From: DATJPR01 sp963843525
Lineage (GTDB): Bacteria > Bacteroidota > Ignavibacteria > UBA10030 > UBA6906
Direction of reading: 5' to 3'
Assembly: GCA_963843525.1 (NCBI GenBank)
Contig: CAWJKM010000003.1
Span: 620,001-684,000 of the forward strand
Length of the DNA stretch: 64,000 bases
A program made the translations under genes and the position numbers. The notes beneath the pieces are model-generated. The model saw only the letters and a program-made list of their open reading frames with translations, was not told where the DNA came from and made no database searches. This document shows, one piece after another, positions 44,527 to 53,742 of the stretch (positions are counted from its first letter, which is position 1; each line of letters opens with the position of its first letter).

Positions 44527-47500
44527 ATGCAAATCTCAGATCAATTCTCTACATTGGGCAATCAAACGCTGAGCGCCTCAGTTGACTCATCACCCCTCGT
44601 TTCACACATGCGGCATTGGCCAATGAACTCTTCTCTCAGGACTCCCCTGAAACCCCTGTTTCCTGTGTTTCCTCGGGTCGGTGTACCCGTGCTCTTTGCG
44701 CTGCTCCTCTGCGGATCCCTCGTCATGGTCCAGGCGGCGCCTTCCCGCACAGGAAGCGTAGCGTCCGCGCGGGCGGTCTTGACCCGTCTGCTGGGATCTC
44801 ATGCTCAGGCTTTCCAGCTCTCTCTTGTACCGCCTGACAGCGGGAGGGACGTATTCGAAGTGGCCGCCGCGAACGGGATCGTGCAGGTCAAGGGATCTGA
44901 CCCGGTGGCCATCTGCCGCGGGGCATACCATTACCTGCGCAATGCATGCAACGTGGAGGTGACCTGGAGCGGTACCCATTGCGAGCTCCCCGCTCGACTC
45001 CCTGATTTTCCGCGGACCCGGGTAGTCTCCCCGAACGAGTTCCGCCAGTATTTCAATGTCTGTACCTTCGGCTATACGACAGTATGGTGGGACTGGCCGC
45101 GCTGGGAACGCGAGATCGATTGGATGGCGCTCCATGGCATCAACATGCCGCTTGCGATGGTGGGGGAGGAGGCAATCTGGCAGAAGGTCTGGAAGTCGAT
45201 GGGCATCACCGACAACGAACTTGCCGACTATTTTACCGGGCCTGCGTTTCTCCCGTGGCACAGAATGGGAAATGTCAACAAGCATGGTGGGCCTCTTCCC
45301 CAGGGCTGGATCGACGGGCAGGCAACGCTCCAGAAAAAAATCCTGGGGCGAATGAGGGAACTCGGAATGAACCCGGTTGTTCCGGCGTTCTCCGGCTTTG
45401 TGCCGGGCGCTTTTCGCCGCATTCATCCAGGAGCGCATGTCGAAGACCTCTCCGCGTGGGGCAACTTTCCCCCGGATCACCGGACACACCTTCTCTTTCC
45501 CACGTTACCCTACTTTCACGAAATCGGCGTCCGGTTCATTCAAGAGTATCACAAGGTATTCGGACACGTCCGCTATTATCTTGCCGACAGTTTCAATGAA
45601 ATGCAGGTCCCCGTCTCCCCAAAGGGACGCTATGACGAACTTGCGGCATTCGGCAAAGGGGTCTATTCTCCCATCGCCGATGCCGATCCCCGGGGGGTCT
45701 GGGTCATGCAAGGGTGGCTCTTCTATAATGATGCCGGGTTCTGGGATACCGCATCAGTGCAGGCTTTGCTTCGCGATGTGCCTGACAATCGGATGATTAT
45801 CCTGGATCTTGCGAATGAGGCGTTCCACGGATGGAAGGTCCAGCATGGCTTCTACGGCAAGGAGTGGATCTACAGCATGATCCATAACTACGGTGGAAAC
45901 AACCCGTTGAACGGCAACCTCCGGATCGTCGCCCGGGATCCGATCGAGTCGCTCCGATCGCCGGACGCCGGGCATCGAGTGGGGATGGGCCTCGCGCCCG
46001 AAGGCATTGAGAACAACGATGTAATTTATGAGCTCGCGACCGACATGATGTGGAGGACGGACAGTCTGGATCTTCCCTCCTGGTTGACCGCGTACGCCCG
46101 CGCGCGCTACGGGAGCTGTCCCCCTTCAATGCAGAGAGCGTGGGAAGGGCTCCTCGCCTCCGCGTACAGCAAGGGGGCCGGGAATATCAGACACGGCTTC
46201 CAGGAGCGGCCTCGCATGAATCCCCGCGGTAACGTCGACACCTCCCCTGCATTCCGCAGGGCCGTTCTCGATTTTCTTTCCTGTTCCGACCAACTGGGGA
46301 AGGAGCCTTTGTACATCGCTGACGCGATTGAGCTCACCGCACAACTCCTGGGCGGTATTGCTGATCAGCGCCTGCGTGAGGCGCTCCGCGCGCACGAATC
46401 CGGGCTGCCCGCTCTTCGCGATACGCTCGAAGCGGAAGCATTCTCCATCATGGATGACATCGATGCGCTCCTGAACACGCGGGCGGACCGCCGACTGGAA
46501 CGCTGGGTGGATGATGCGCGGCGATGGGGAGGCACGGACGCTGAAAAGAATTATTACGAGTGGAACGCCAAACTCCAGGTGACTCTCTGGGGCGGCCCCG
46601 ATCTGTTCGATTACGCATCGAAGCTCTGGAGCGGCTTGATCAGAGATTTCTATGTCGTCCGGTGGAAACGCTTTTTCACCCTCCTCCAGACAATTCCGCC
46701 GGGCCGTCCCGTCCTCGTGGATTCCCTGATCAGCACCGAAGAAGCCTGGACGCGCTCGCGCGGAGTCTCGCCGGTGCGGAGCATCGCAGATCCGTTGGGG
46801 TATGCACGCGCACTCGCAGAAGCGCGAACAATGTCGTCGGCTCTCGTTCCCGAACCCGTCATCCTACCGGTGAGGTCCATAGCAGAACAGGACTCAGCGG
46901 TGGACATTGTGTTTCAGAGCAGCGAGCCCCAGGCCCTGATCCGCTATACGTTCGATGGGACGGCGCCCACGAACACGTCGCCGGTGTACCGGGCCCCAAT
47001 CCGGCTCACCCACGATGCCTCTGTTTCCGCGCGCGCCTTTGTCCCGGGCAAGTTCCCGAGTTTTGTCGCCTCACGGCATTACTCATTCGTGGAGCGGGGG
47101 AGAAACGGGCTTGCCTGCTCGTATTTCGAGGGGAGTTGGATCCAGCTCCCGGATTTTGACACCATCACCGTTGCCTCGAAGATGACGGCGTACGAGTTCG
47201 ACCTGGAGCAGATTCCTCACCGAAACGATTTTTTCGGGTTGCGGTATTCGGGCTATTTGCGCATTGATACTTCCGGAACCTATGAATTCACGGTCGGTTC
47301 GGATGATGGCTCACGGTTGATGATCGATTCGAACGTTATCGTGAGCAACGACGGACTGCACGCGTACCTCGAGAGGAGTGGAACGGTAAAATTGGAACCC
47401 GGCTTCCATGCGATTCGGATCGAGTATTTTGAATACGGTGGGGATGAAAAACTGAGCGTGCAGATGGAAGGACCCGGTTTATCCAGGGGCCCAATACCAC

Positions 47501-47535
47501 CGTCGAAGGTGTTCCTGGAAAAAATCCTCCGGTAG
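44527..47535 (+). CDS. GH89 alpha-N-acetylglucosaminidase with CHB_HEX_C and PA14 domains
   Basis: The catalytic part (~120-740) matches NAGLU: FRQYFNVCTFGYTTVWWDW, GINMPLAMVGEEAIWQKVW, GPAFLPWHRMGN, ADSFNEMQ with acid/base Glu358, and APEGIENNDVIYEL with nucleophile Glu492. After it come a chitobiase C-terminal-like Ig domain (~795-860, IRYTFDGTAPT) and a PA14 lectin-like domain (~865-1000, SGTYEFTVGSDDGSRLMID). ATG 44527, 44608 and 44623 are possible; the hydrophobic signal lies at ~55-72 from the first, so a later start is more natural. It removes terminal alpha-GlcNAc from glycans outside the cytoplasm. Divergent from the cytochrome operon. Confidence 0.9.
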   Translation: MQISDQFSTLGNQTLSASVDSSPLVSHMRHWPMNSSLRTPLKPLFPVFPRVGVPVLFALLLCGSLVMVQAAPSRTGSVASARAVLTRLLGSHAQAFQLSLVPPDSGRDVFEVAAANGIVQVKGSDPVAICRGAYHYLRNACNVEVTWSGTHCELPARLPDFPRTRVVSPNEFRQYFNVCTFGYTTVWWDWPRWEREIDWMALHGINMPLAMVGEEAIWQKVWKSMGITDNELADYFTGPAFLPWHRMGNVNKHGGPLPQGWIDGQATLQKKILGRMRELGMNPVVPAFSGFVPGAFRRIHPGAHVEDLSAWGNFPPDHRTHLLFPTLPYFHEIGVRFIQEYHKVFGHVRYYLADSFNEMQVPVSPKGRYDELAAFGKGVYSPIADADPRGVWVMQGWLFYNDAGFWDTASVQALLRDVPDNRMIILDLANEAFHGWKVQHGFYGKEWIYSMIHNYGGNNPLNGNLRIVARDPIESLRSPDAGHRVGMGLAPEGIENNDVIYELATDMMWRTDSLDLPSWLTAYARARYGSCPPSMQRAWEGLLASAYSKGAGNIRHGFQERPRMNPRGNVDTSPAFRRAVLDFLSCSDQLGKEPLYIADAIELTAQLLGGIADQRLREALRAHESGLPALRDTLEAEAFSIMDDIDALLNTRADRRLERWVDDARRWGGTDAEKNYYEWNAKLQVTLWGGPDLFDYASKLWSGLIRDFYVVRWKRFFTLLQTIPPGRPVLVDSLISTEEAWTRSRGVSPVRSIADPLGYARALAEARTMSSALVPEPVILPVRSIAEQDSAVDIVFQSSEPQALIRYTFDGTAPTNTSPVYRAPIRLTHDASVSARAFVPGKFPSFVASRHYSFVERGRNGLACSYFEGSWIQLPDFDTITVASKMTAYEFDLEQIPHRNDFFGLRYSGYLRIDTSGTYEFTVGSDDGSRLMIDSNVIVSNDGLHAYLERSGTVKLEPGFHAIRIEYFEYGGDEKLSVQMEGPGLSRGPIPPSKVFLEKILR

Positions 47536-47544
47536 GATCCTCTC

Positions 47545-48054
47545 ATGGCGGTGCGACACATACTCTTGCTCGGGGATTCGGATCTGTACAAGCCGTCGGA
47601 CGAAGTCGGGGCGAATGAGCTCCCCGGGCTTGCTGCGACGATTCAGGATTTGCACGACACCCTTCTGGACTTCCGCCGCAGGCACGGTATCGGACGCGCA
47701 ATCGCAGCACCGCAAATCGGGGTGAAGAAGAGGCTGGTCTACATGGATATTGAACGACCAACCGTCTTCCTCAATCCCACTTTGGATGATTTAAGCGAAG
47801 AGAAATTTGAGGTGTGGGATGACTGTATGAGTTTCCCCGACTTGCTGGTGCGTGTACGCCGCCATTCCCGCTGCAGGATCAGGTTTAAGGATGCGAACTG
47901 GAACGACCGGGAGATCCTCCTCGAGGGAAGTCTCTCGGAACTGCTTCAGCATGAATGCGATCATCTCGACGGCATCCTCGCCACCCAACGTGCGATCGAT
48001 GATCGATCGTTCGCGGTGAGAACAATTATTCCGCGGTCTTCAGAGCACGGTTAA
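47545..48054 (+). CDS. Peptide deformylase homologue with altered motif 2
   Basis: 169 residues. Motif 1 is GIGRAIAAPQIG, motif 3 is QHECDHLDG with both metal His and the catalytic Glu. Motif 2 is DDCMSFP where the family usually has EGCLS: the metal Cys is kept, but Glu-Gly-...-Leu is changed. It is likely still a metal hydrolase. Whether it deformylates nascent chains or serves another substrate is open, since housekeeping def usually neighbours fmt, which is absent. Starts 9 bases after the GH89 stop. Confidence 0.8.
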   Translation: MAVRHILLLGDSDLYKPSDEVGANELPGLAATIQDLHDTLLDFRRRHGIGRAIAAPQIGVKKRLVYMDIERPTVFLNPTLDDLSEEKFEVWDDCMSFPDLLVRVRRHSRCRIRFKDANWNDREILLEGSLSELLQHECDHLDGILATQRAIDDRSFAVRTIIPRSSEHG

Positions 48055-48066
48055 CAACGTCGTACG

Positions 48067-48107
48067 GTTGACAATTGTCCAATGTCCGTTGACAATCGTC
48101 AATTGGT
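48067..48107. repeat. Dispersed TTGACAAT-type intergenic repeat
   Basis: Words TTGACAATTGTCCAATG and TTGACAATCGTCAATTGG form an imperfect palindrome in the convergent gap between the deformylase homologue and the haem-binding protein. Same family as the repeats around 15805-17523, more than 30 kb away. Confidence 0.6.
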
Positions 48108-48626
48108 CTTTCTCTCTCCCTCTTCTCTCCCCCGTGGTCTGTGTCGTTCGAGGCTGTCCAGAGGATACCGTGATTTCAGGCTGTCCCGCATAGCTTTGGT
48201 CCACGCGATGAGTACATCCTTCTGATCCTGGGAAAGGACAGCGTCACGGTGGATCAAGAGATAGGACGAAAGAGGCATGTCGCCCTCCGTGACATGGCGT
48301 TCAATCTGGGCGAGTTTGCCGAACTGTTGAAAAGGGCGATAGTGAGCATATTCATCAAAATTGAGCCCCCGCTTCCCGTCACGAATATGACCTCCGAGAA
48401 ACCATGCCGCCGGCTGCACGGAAAAGTACCACGGGTAGCGTGTGCTGTCGCTGTGGCAATCATAGCAGGACGTCCGGAGAATATTCTGCACGCTATCGGG
48501 AACCTGGAAAAGAGCCGATATCCCGGTCTGCGGGGAACGCGGATGATCATTCCTTTCCGGTCGGATGAATTGGATGGCCACGAAGGCAACAACGAGAACA
48601 AGCAGGCTAAGCTTGACGATCTTCAC
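48099..48626 (-). CDS. Haem-binding domain protein (Haem_bd family), membrane anchored
   Basis: GTG 48626 follows CAGGAG. One N-terminal helix (residues 3-20), then VQNILRTSCYDCHSDSTRYPWYFSVQPAAWFLGGHI, the core of the Haem_bd family with a single CxxCH. WTKAMRDSL-like helices follow and a basic tail, whose last codons run into the dispersed repeat. One covalent haem in the periplasm is expected. Its partner is unknown; it is not adjacent to the multihaem operon. Confidence 0.85.
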   Translation of the reverse strand: MKIVKLSLLVLVVAFVAIQFIRPERNDHPRSPQTGISALFQVPDSVQNILRTSCYDCHSDSTRYPWYFSVQPAAWFLGGHIRDGKRGLNFDEYAHYRPFQQFGKLAQIERHVTEGDMPLSSYLLIHRDAVLSQDQKDVLIAWTKAMRDSLKSRYPLDSLERHRPRGREEGERKTN

Positions 48627-48912
48627 GCTAGCTCCTGGAGGTTGTTATTGGATATACGGCTGGTCCCATCGGCATGCGGCCGCCCTTAGAGGTCAAGGCG
48701 CGGGAATGGGCATCTTGAGTGGATGGCATTATCAAGCTTTCGGGAATAATAATCAACTCTCCCGCATTTGCATCATGGGGCCGCCTGGTTGCATGAATCT
48801 TCATTTTCCGGTACTTTCTCCCAGCGAAGGCCTTCCCAACAGGCGGATCCGTTTGCGACTGAACGGCCGCTGCCACCGATTTCGTAGCTCTCTCACCTTA
48901 GTAGGAACACCT

Positions 48913-51522
48913 ATGAAGCGCAAACTGCTCCTGATTTTTCTTCTCTGCGGTGCAATTCCGGCTCTCTCACAGGATTCTCTCCGGTTCCCTTTTTTTGATC
49001 CTTCGTTACCGCTGGCCAGCCGGGTTGACGACCTGGTTTCGCGAATGACGTTGCCTGAGAAGATCGGCCAGATGCAGTACGATGCTCCGGCGATCACCAG
49101 GCTCGGAATCCCTTCCTACAACTGGTGGAACGAGTGTTTGCATGGGGTCGCACGCAATGGAATCGCAACGTCCTTTCCCCAGGCCATCGGCATGTCGGCA
49201 ACATGGGACCCTGCGTTAATCCAGCAGGAGGCCGATGTGATCTCGACGGAAGCGCGCGCAAAGCATAACGAAGCGGTCAGGGAAGGGAACAGGGGAATAT
49301 ATACCGGCCTCACATTCTGGTCTCCGAACATCAATATCTTTCGTGATCCCCGGTGGGGGCGTGGACAGGAAACGTACGGGGAGGACCCCTATCTCACATC
49401 CCGGATCGGTGTGGCGTTTGTCAGGGGGCTCCAGGGTAACGATCCGCGGTATTTTAAAGTGATCTCCACGCCGAAACATTTTGCGGTCCACAGCGGGCCG
49501 GAACCGCTCCGGCATACCTTCGACGCCCAGACGTCTCGTAAAGATCTGTTTGAAACCTATCTGCCCGCGTTCGCCGCCACGATCACCGAGGGGGGAGCCT
49601 GGTCGGTGATGGGCGCGTACAACCGCTACATGGGTGAACCTTGCTGTGCAAGCGATCTCCTGCTCGGAACAATCCTGAGAGGCCGCTGGGCTTTCGGCGG
49701 ATACGTCGTTTCGGACTGCGGCGCCATTACCGATATTTTCACCGGGCACAGAGTCGTTCAAACAGAAGCACAAGCTGCAGCCATGGCCGTGAAAGCAGGA
49801 TGTGACCTGACTTGCGGGAATGAATATGAGTCCCTGCTTCAGGCTGTCGCCGGGGGACTGATCACGGAGGAGGATATTAACGTGTCGGTCCGGCGCCTGA
49901 TGACTGCACGATTCAGACTCGGTATGTTTGATCCCCCTGCGATGGTTCCGTATACGTCCATTCCCATCAGCATGAACGACACAAAGGAGCACGACACTCT
50001 CTCGCGGCGCGTGGCACAGGAAAGCATTGTCCTCTTGAAAAACGCAGACAATGCTCTCCCTCTCCGGAAGAACCTGAAGTCCATCGCGGTGATCGGGCCC
50101 AATGCAGATGATGTCGGCGTGCTTCTTGGCAATTACAATGGTTCGCCGTCACACCCGGTGACGATCTTCGAGGGAATCAAAAATAAGGTCGCTCCGGGGA
50201 CACAGGTGGTGCTCTCCCGCGGGTCCGAACTTGTGGAAGGAATCCCCGCGAAACTCGATCCGATCCCGTCACGAAACCTGCTCACCGTCCAGAACAATCT
50301 CTCCGCGGAGGGATTGGCGGGTCTGTACTACGACAACATGAATATGGAAGGTACTCCGGTGTTGAGGCGGGTGGATCGGACGATTGACTTCCTCTGGGGA
50401 AGTCAATCACCGGCACCCGGATTTCGTGGAGATCGTTTCTCTGTACGGTGGGTGGGGACACTTATTGCCGATACGACCGGAGTCTATCGAGTGGGAGTGA
50501 CGGTGGACGATGGTTTTCGGCTGTACATCGATGGGGAGGTATTCCTGGAAGACTGGCACGATGGATCGGCGCGTTCCTATGCCAGGGAGATATCGTTAAA
50601 CGCCGGCGAACCGCACAAGATCCGGCTGGAGTACTATGAAAACGGGGGGGACGCCATCATGCAGCTGGGATGGCACCTGAAAGGGGGAGACCCGCTGAAG
50701 GAAGCGCTTGCCGCAGCACAGAATGCGGACCAGATAGTGCTTGTGCTCGGGCTCTCTCCCTCGCTTGAAGGAGAGGAAATGAATATCAATCTGCCCGGGT
50801 TCCTCGGGGGAGACAGGACCGATATCGACCTGCCCGCATCACAGGAACATTTGATGGAACAGATTGTCGCGCTCGGGAAGCCCACGGTACTGGTACTCCT
50901 CAACGGCAGTGCGCTCGCTGTGAATTGGGCGAATGCGAACGTTCCTGCAATCGTCGAAGCCTGGTATCCGGGACAAGAGGGAGGCAACGCCGTCGCGGAT
51001 GTCCTCTTCGGCGATTACAACCCGGCAGGACGACTCCCGGTGACATTCTATAAGACCGTAAACGATTTGCCCTCCTTTGAGGACTATGCAATGAAGGGGC
51101 GAACGTACCGGTATTTCACCGGCGATCCGTTGTATCCGTTCGGTTACGGACTATCGTACACACAATTCGCCTATAGGAATGTCACACCTCTCGAAACGAC
51201 CGTCGGCCCGCGGGACACCGTGGCACTGAAAGTGACATTGTCGAATGTGGGGAAACGTGAAGGCGATGAGGTGATCCAGGTGTACGAAAAAGGGCCAGTG
51301 CAGGGAGCATTGGATCCGGTCAAATCACTCCGGGCGTTCAAGCGGGTTCATCTGGCGGCGGGAGAGGAGCAGACTGTCACACTTCCCGTGCCTGTCGACA
51401 GCTTCCATATCTTCAATGAACAGAAGAACGACTTCGAGATCATTCCCGGGACGTATGAGCTTCAGGTCGGCTCATCCTCCGCAAGCATCATGCAAAGGGT
51501 GCACGTGACCGTGTCGCAGTGA
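48913..51522 (+). CDS. Exported GH3 beta-glycosidase with inserted PA14 domain
   Basis: ATG 48913 opens a signal peptide (ends ALSQ); the frame continues upstream to 48565 without meaning. The GH3 barrel has GQMQYDAPAITRLGIPSYNWWNECLHGVAR, WGRGQETYGEDPYLT, TPKHFAVHSGPE, and the nucleophile Asp in VVSDCGAITDI. Its NWWNECLHGVA block is typical of the beta-xylosidase/alpha-arabinosidase-like subgroup. A PA14 domain (~455-590) is inserted in the alpha/beta-sandwich (VLLNGSALAVNWA). A fibronectin-like C-terminal domain ends the protein (869 aa). Likely removes xylose, arabinose or glucose from plant cell-wall oligomers in the periplasm. Confidence 0.9.
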   Translation: MKRKLLLIFLLCGAIPALSQDSLRFPFFDPSLPLASRVDDLVSRMTLPEKIGQMQYDAPAITRLGIPSYNWWNECLHGVARNGIATSFPQAIGMSATWDPALIQQEADVISTEARAKHNEAVREGNRGIYTGLTFWSPNINIFRDPRWGRGQETYGEDPYLTSRIGVAFVRGLQGNDPRYFKVISTPKHFAVHSGPEPLRHTFDAQTSRKDLFETYLPAFAATITEGGAWSVMGAYNRYMGEPCCASDLLLGTILRGRWAFGGYVVSDCGAITDIFTGHRVVQTEAQAAAMAVKAGCDLTCGNEYESLLQAVAGGLITEEDINVSVRRLMTARFRLGMFDPPAMVPYTSIPISMNDTKEHDTLSRRVAQESIVLLKNADNALPLRKNLKSIAVIGPNADDVGVLLGNYNGSPSHPVTIFEGIKNKVAPGTQVVLSRGSELVEGIPAKLDPIPSRNLLTVQNNLSAEGLAGLYYDNMNMEGTPVLRRVDRTIDFLWGSQSPAPGFRGDRFSVRWVGTLIADTTGVYRVGVTVDDGFRLYIDGEVFLEDWHDGSARSYAREISLNAGEPHKIRLEYYENGGDAIMQLGWHLKGGDPLKEALAAAQNADQIVLVLGLSPSLEGEEMNINLPGFLGGDRTDIDLPASQEHLMEQIVALGKPTVLVLLNGSALAVNWANANVPAIVEAWYPGQEGGNAVADVLFGDYNPAGRLPVTFYKTVNDLPSFEDYAMKGRTYRYFTGDPLYPFGYGLSYTQFAYRNVTPLETTVGPRDTVALKVTLSNVGKREGDEVIQVYEKGPVQGALDPVKSLRAFKRVHLAAGEEQTVTLPVPVDSFHIFNEQKNDFEIIPGTYELQVGSSSASIMQRVHVTVSQ

Positions 51523-51553
51523 TTTTTCTCTTGGAAGCACTGCCTGGAAGCTT

Positions 51554-51606
51554 GACCAGGTTATGACCAGGTCACAACCTGGTCTTGACCTGGTCATAAC
51601 CAGGTC
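51554..51606. repeat. Nested palindrome cluster of ACCAGGT/ACCTGGT words
   Basis: A 21-base arm (GACCAGGTTATGACCAGGTCA) is repeated in inverted orientation with a single mismatch at 51586-51606, around a short centre that itself contains AACCTGGTC. In all, five copies of the ACCAGGT/ACCTGGT word occur in 53 bases. It lies 32 bases after the GH3 stop and is followed by TTGGTTTTCC, so a terminator hairpin is one reading; a multi-site operator is another. Confidence 0.7.
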
Positions 51607-51706
51607 TGTCTTGGTTTTCCTCCCAAATCGACTCTCCTCAAAACACCTCCGAGCCGGGTAATTTTCTGAGAATTGGCTGAAAACAAGATTATTTTTTCCG
51701 AAAGTA

Positions 51707-51735
51707 TTGACAAATCAAATGAGATTTGGTAGTTT
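51707..51735 (+). promoter_or_regulatory. Candidate promoter of the pectin locus
   Basis: A perfect TTGACA (51707-51712), a 17-base spacer and TAGTTT (51730-51735) lie in an AT-rich segment 230 bases upstream of the GH28 gene. It would drive GH28 and the following genes. Confidence 0.55.
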
Positions 51736-51967
51736 CTTTCGCGAGAAAGTTAGCGGTAAAGTAAACGCTCTTTCTTAAAAATCACTCAGAGAGGCTGGAC
51801 CGAAATCCCCCTTCGTCGAAGCAATTCGTTGGTAGCATAGCCGTAGCGCCAGTTGTTTTCCAGCTCTCTCTAGTCTTGAATGCAAGCTGCACCTCAAGCG
51901 AATAGCCTGCCTGCTCCCGGGGCGGGAACCATCACCGAACGTTTCAATCCCTTAATTCTCTCTACAG

Positions 51968-53659
51968 ATGGCAATCCGGAATCTTCTTTCGTGGTGCGCC
52001 GTTTCACCTCTTCTCGTGTCGGCTGCTTTTTCTCAGCCTCCTCCCACGATTGCTGAAGAAGTCGCCGTCCGCTGTGCGAACCTCCCCTTCACGATGCCGC
52101 AAGTGGACATTCCGCAATTCCCGGCCACGACATTCGACATCCGTCATTTCGGAGCGGTGCCGGACGGAAGTACCCTGAACACGCGCGCACTGGATTCGGC
52201 TCTGAAAGCATGTGCCGCGGCAGGTGGCGGGACGGTCATTGTCCCTCCGGGGACCTGGCTCACCGGGCCCATAGAGCTGTCGAGTAATATCTGTCTGCGG
52301 CTGGAGCGGGGAGCGGTTCTTCAGATGAGCAGCCGGTTGGAGGATTTTCCTTTGATACCGCGGGGCGAGAACGAGGGACAGTCCTATTTCGTCGCTTCAC
52401 CCATCTCCGCCCGCGATGCACGCAATATCGCCATTACGGGTGAGGGGATCATCGATGGCGCCGGGGAAGCCTGGCGGTATGTGCTGCGTGAGAAGCAAAC
52501 AGAGCGGCAATGGAACCAGCTGGTTTCTTCCGGGGGAGTCGTCACCTCCGACGGCAAACAGTGGTGGCCTTCGAAAGAGGCGCTTGAAGGAGAAAGCTAC
52601 CTTGCCCACCTGAAAGCCTCGAAGCGCCCTCCTGTCGAGGAAGACTACCAGAGAGTGAAGCGCTATCTTCGTCCGGATTTGATACGTTTCGTTCGCTGTG
52701 ACGGCATCCTCCTTGACGGTCCCACTTTCCGGAACTCTCCCCGGTACCATATTCACCCCATCCAGTGCGAGAATATCATTATCCGGAATGTGCAGGTCCA
52801 GACGCCCTGGTACGCGATGAACGGGGACGGCATCGATCTCAGCGCGTGCAGGAACGTCATTGTCTACAATTCGACGCTCGATGTTGGGGATGACGGGATC
52901 TGCCTGAAACCGTCCTCGCCCTCCGCCGCCCAGTCCCCCGGGCCTGCGTGCAGCAAAATCGTCATTGCGGATTGTGTTGTCTACCACGCGCATGGCGGGT
53001 TTGTTATCGGGAGCGAGAGTTACGGAGGCGTGCGCGATGTGTCCATCCGCAATTGCATCTTCATGGACACGGACGTGGGGATTCGTTTCAAATCGGCGCG
53101 CGGCAGGGGAGGTCTGGTGGAGCGGGTCTATGTGGACGGAATCCAGATGCGTGCAATTGAAAACGAGGCGATTCTTCTCGACATGTATTACAGCGGCGGA
53201 GCTCCGGAGGTGGAAGCGACGAAGGACCGGTCCGTCCGGCATGCTGAACCGATCACCGCACGAACCCCGCGCTTCCAGGACATCGTGGTGAAGAACGTGG
53301 TGTGCAACGGGGCGGCCAGATCGATTCTTGTCAACGGTCTCCCGGAGGTCCCCATCAAGAACATTCAGTTCGACTCCGTTTTTGTGACCTCACGCCTTGG
53401 CGTTCTCTGCATTGACGCACAGGATATCCGCCTGAACGCGTGCCGGAATCTCGTCAAGGACGGCCCCGCAATCACGGTCAACGAAGCAACCGGCGTAGTC
53501 GTGACCGAAGGCCGGTATCGGTCGGAGAACGGCCCCACCATGAAGGTGGAAGGCAGTGGATCGCGGGGAATCCGGATGGTACGCGTCGACGCGGACGGAA
53601 AACCTGTCTCGATCGAACGCGGAGCGGGTGTGGCGGCGGATGCCGCGCTTGTGGAGTAA
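51968..53659 (+). CDS. GH28 polygalacturonase-family enzyme, exported
   Basis: Signal peptide at residues 1-22. The N-terminal FDIRHFGAVPDGSTLNTRALDSALKACAAAGGGTVIVPPG motif (positions ~55-95) begins the parallel beta-helix. Catalytic region: NGDGIDLSACRN and VGDDGICLKPS give the three Asp residues of the family. The usual GHG is here AHGGFVIGSES, so the His is kept but the first Gly is Ala. YHIHPIQCENI is the substrate-binding face. 563 residues, as in the Bacteroidota exo-acting polygalacturonase/rhamnogalacturonase group. It hydrolyses galacturonan oligomers, and heads the pectin locus. Confidence 0.9.
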   Translation: MAIRNLLSWCAVSPLLVSAAFSQPPPTIAEEVAVRCANLPFTMPQVDIPQFPATTFDIRHFGAVPDGSTLNTRALDSALKACAAAGGGTVIVPPGTWLTGPIELSSNICLRLERGAVLQMSSRLEDFPLIPRGENEGQSYFVASPISARDARNIAITGEGIIDGAGEAWRYVLREKQTERQWNQLVSSGGVVTSDGKQWWPSKEALEGESYLAHLKASKRPPVEEDYQRVKRYLRPDLIRFVRCDGILLDGPTFRNSPRYHIHPIQCENIIIRNVQVQTPWYAMNGDGIDLSACRNVIVYNSTLDVGDDGICLKPSSPSAAQSPGPACSKIVIADCVVYHAHGGFVIGSESYGGVRDVSIRNCIFMDTDVGIRFKSARGRGGLVERVYVDGIQMRAIENEAILLDMYYSGGAPEVEATKDRSVRHAEPITARTPRFQDIVVKNVVCNGAARSILVNGLPEVPIKNIQFDSVFVTSRLGVLCIDAQDIRLNACRNLVKDGPAITVNEATGVVVTEGRYRSENGPTMKVEGSGSRGIRMVRVDADGKPVSIERGAGVAADAALVE

Positions 53660-53742
53660 CAGATCGTCATGTTCCAATTATTCCGGGCCGCGGCTGAACG
53701 CGCACTGCTCCCCGGCCCAGTCAACCACGGAGGCAATCGTCC

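Larger units (their letters stand above)
51523..51967 (+). other. Control region before the pectin locus
   Basis: 445 bases without a gene. It holds the palindrome cluster at 51554-51606 and a promoter at 51707-51735, both listed separately. The remaining ~230 bases up to the GH28 start form a long leader. The stretch TTAGCGGTAAAGTAAACGCT around 51748-51768 shows GTAAACGCT-like words that could be part of an operator, but I cannot assign a regulator. Confidence 0.5.
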
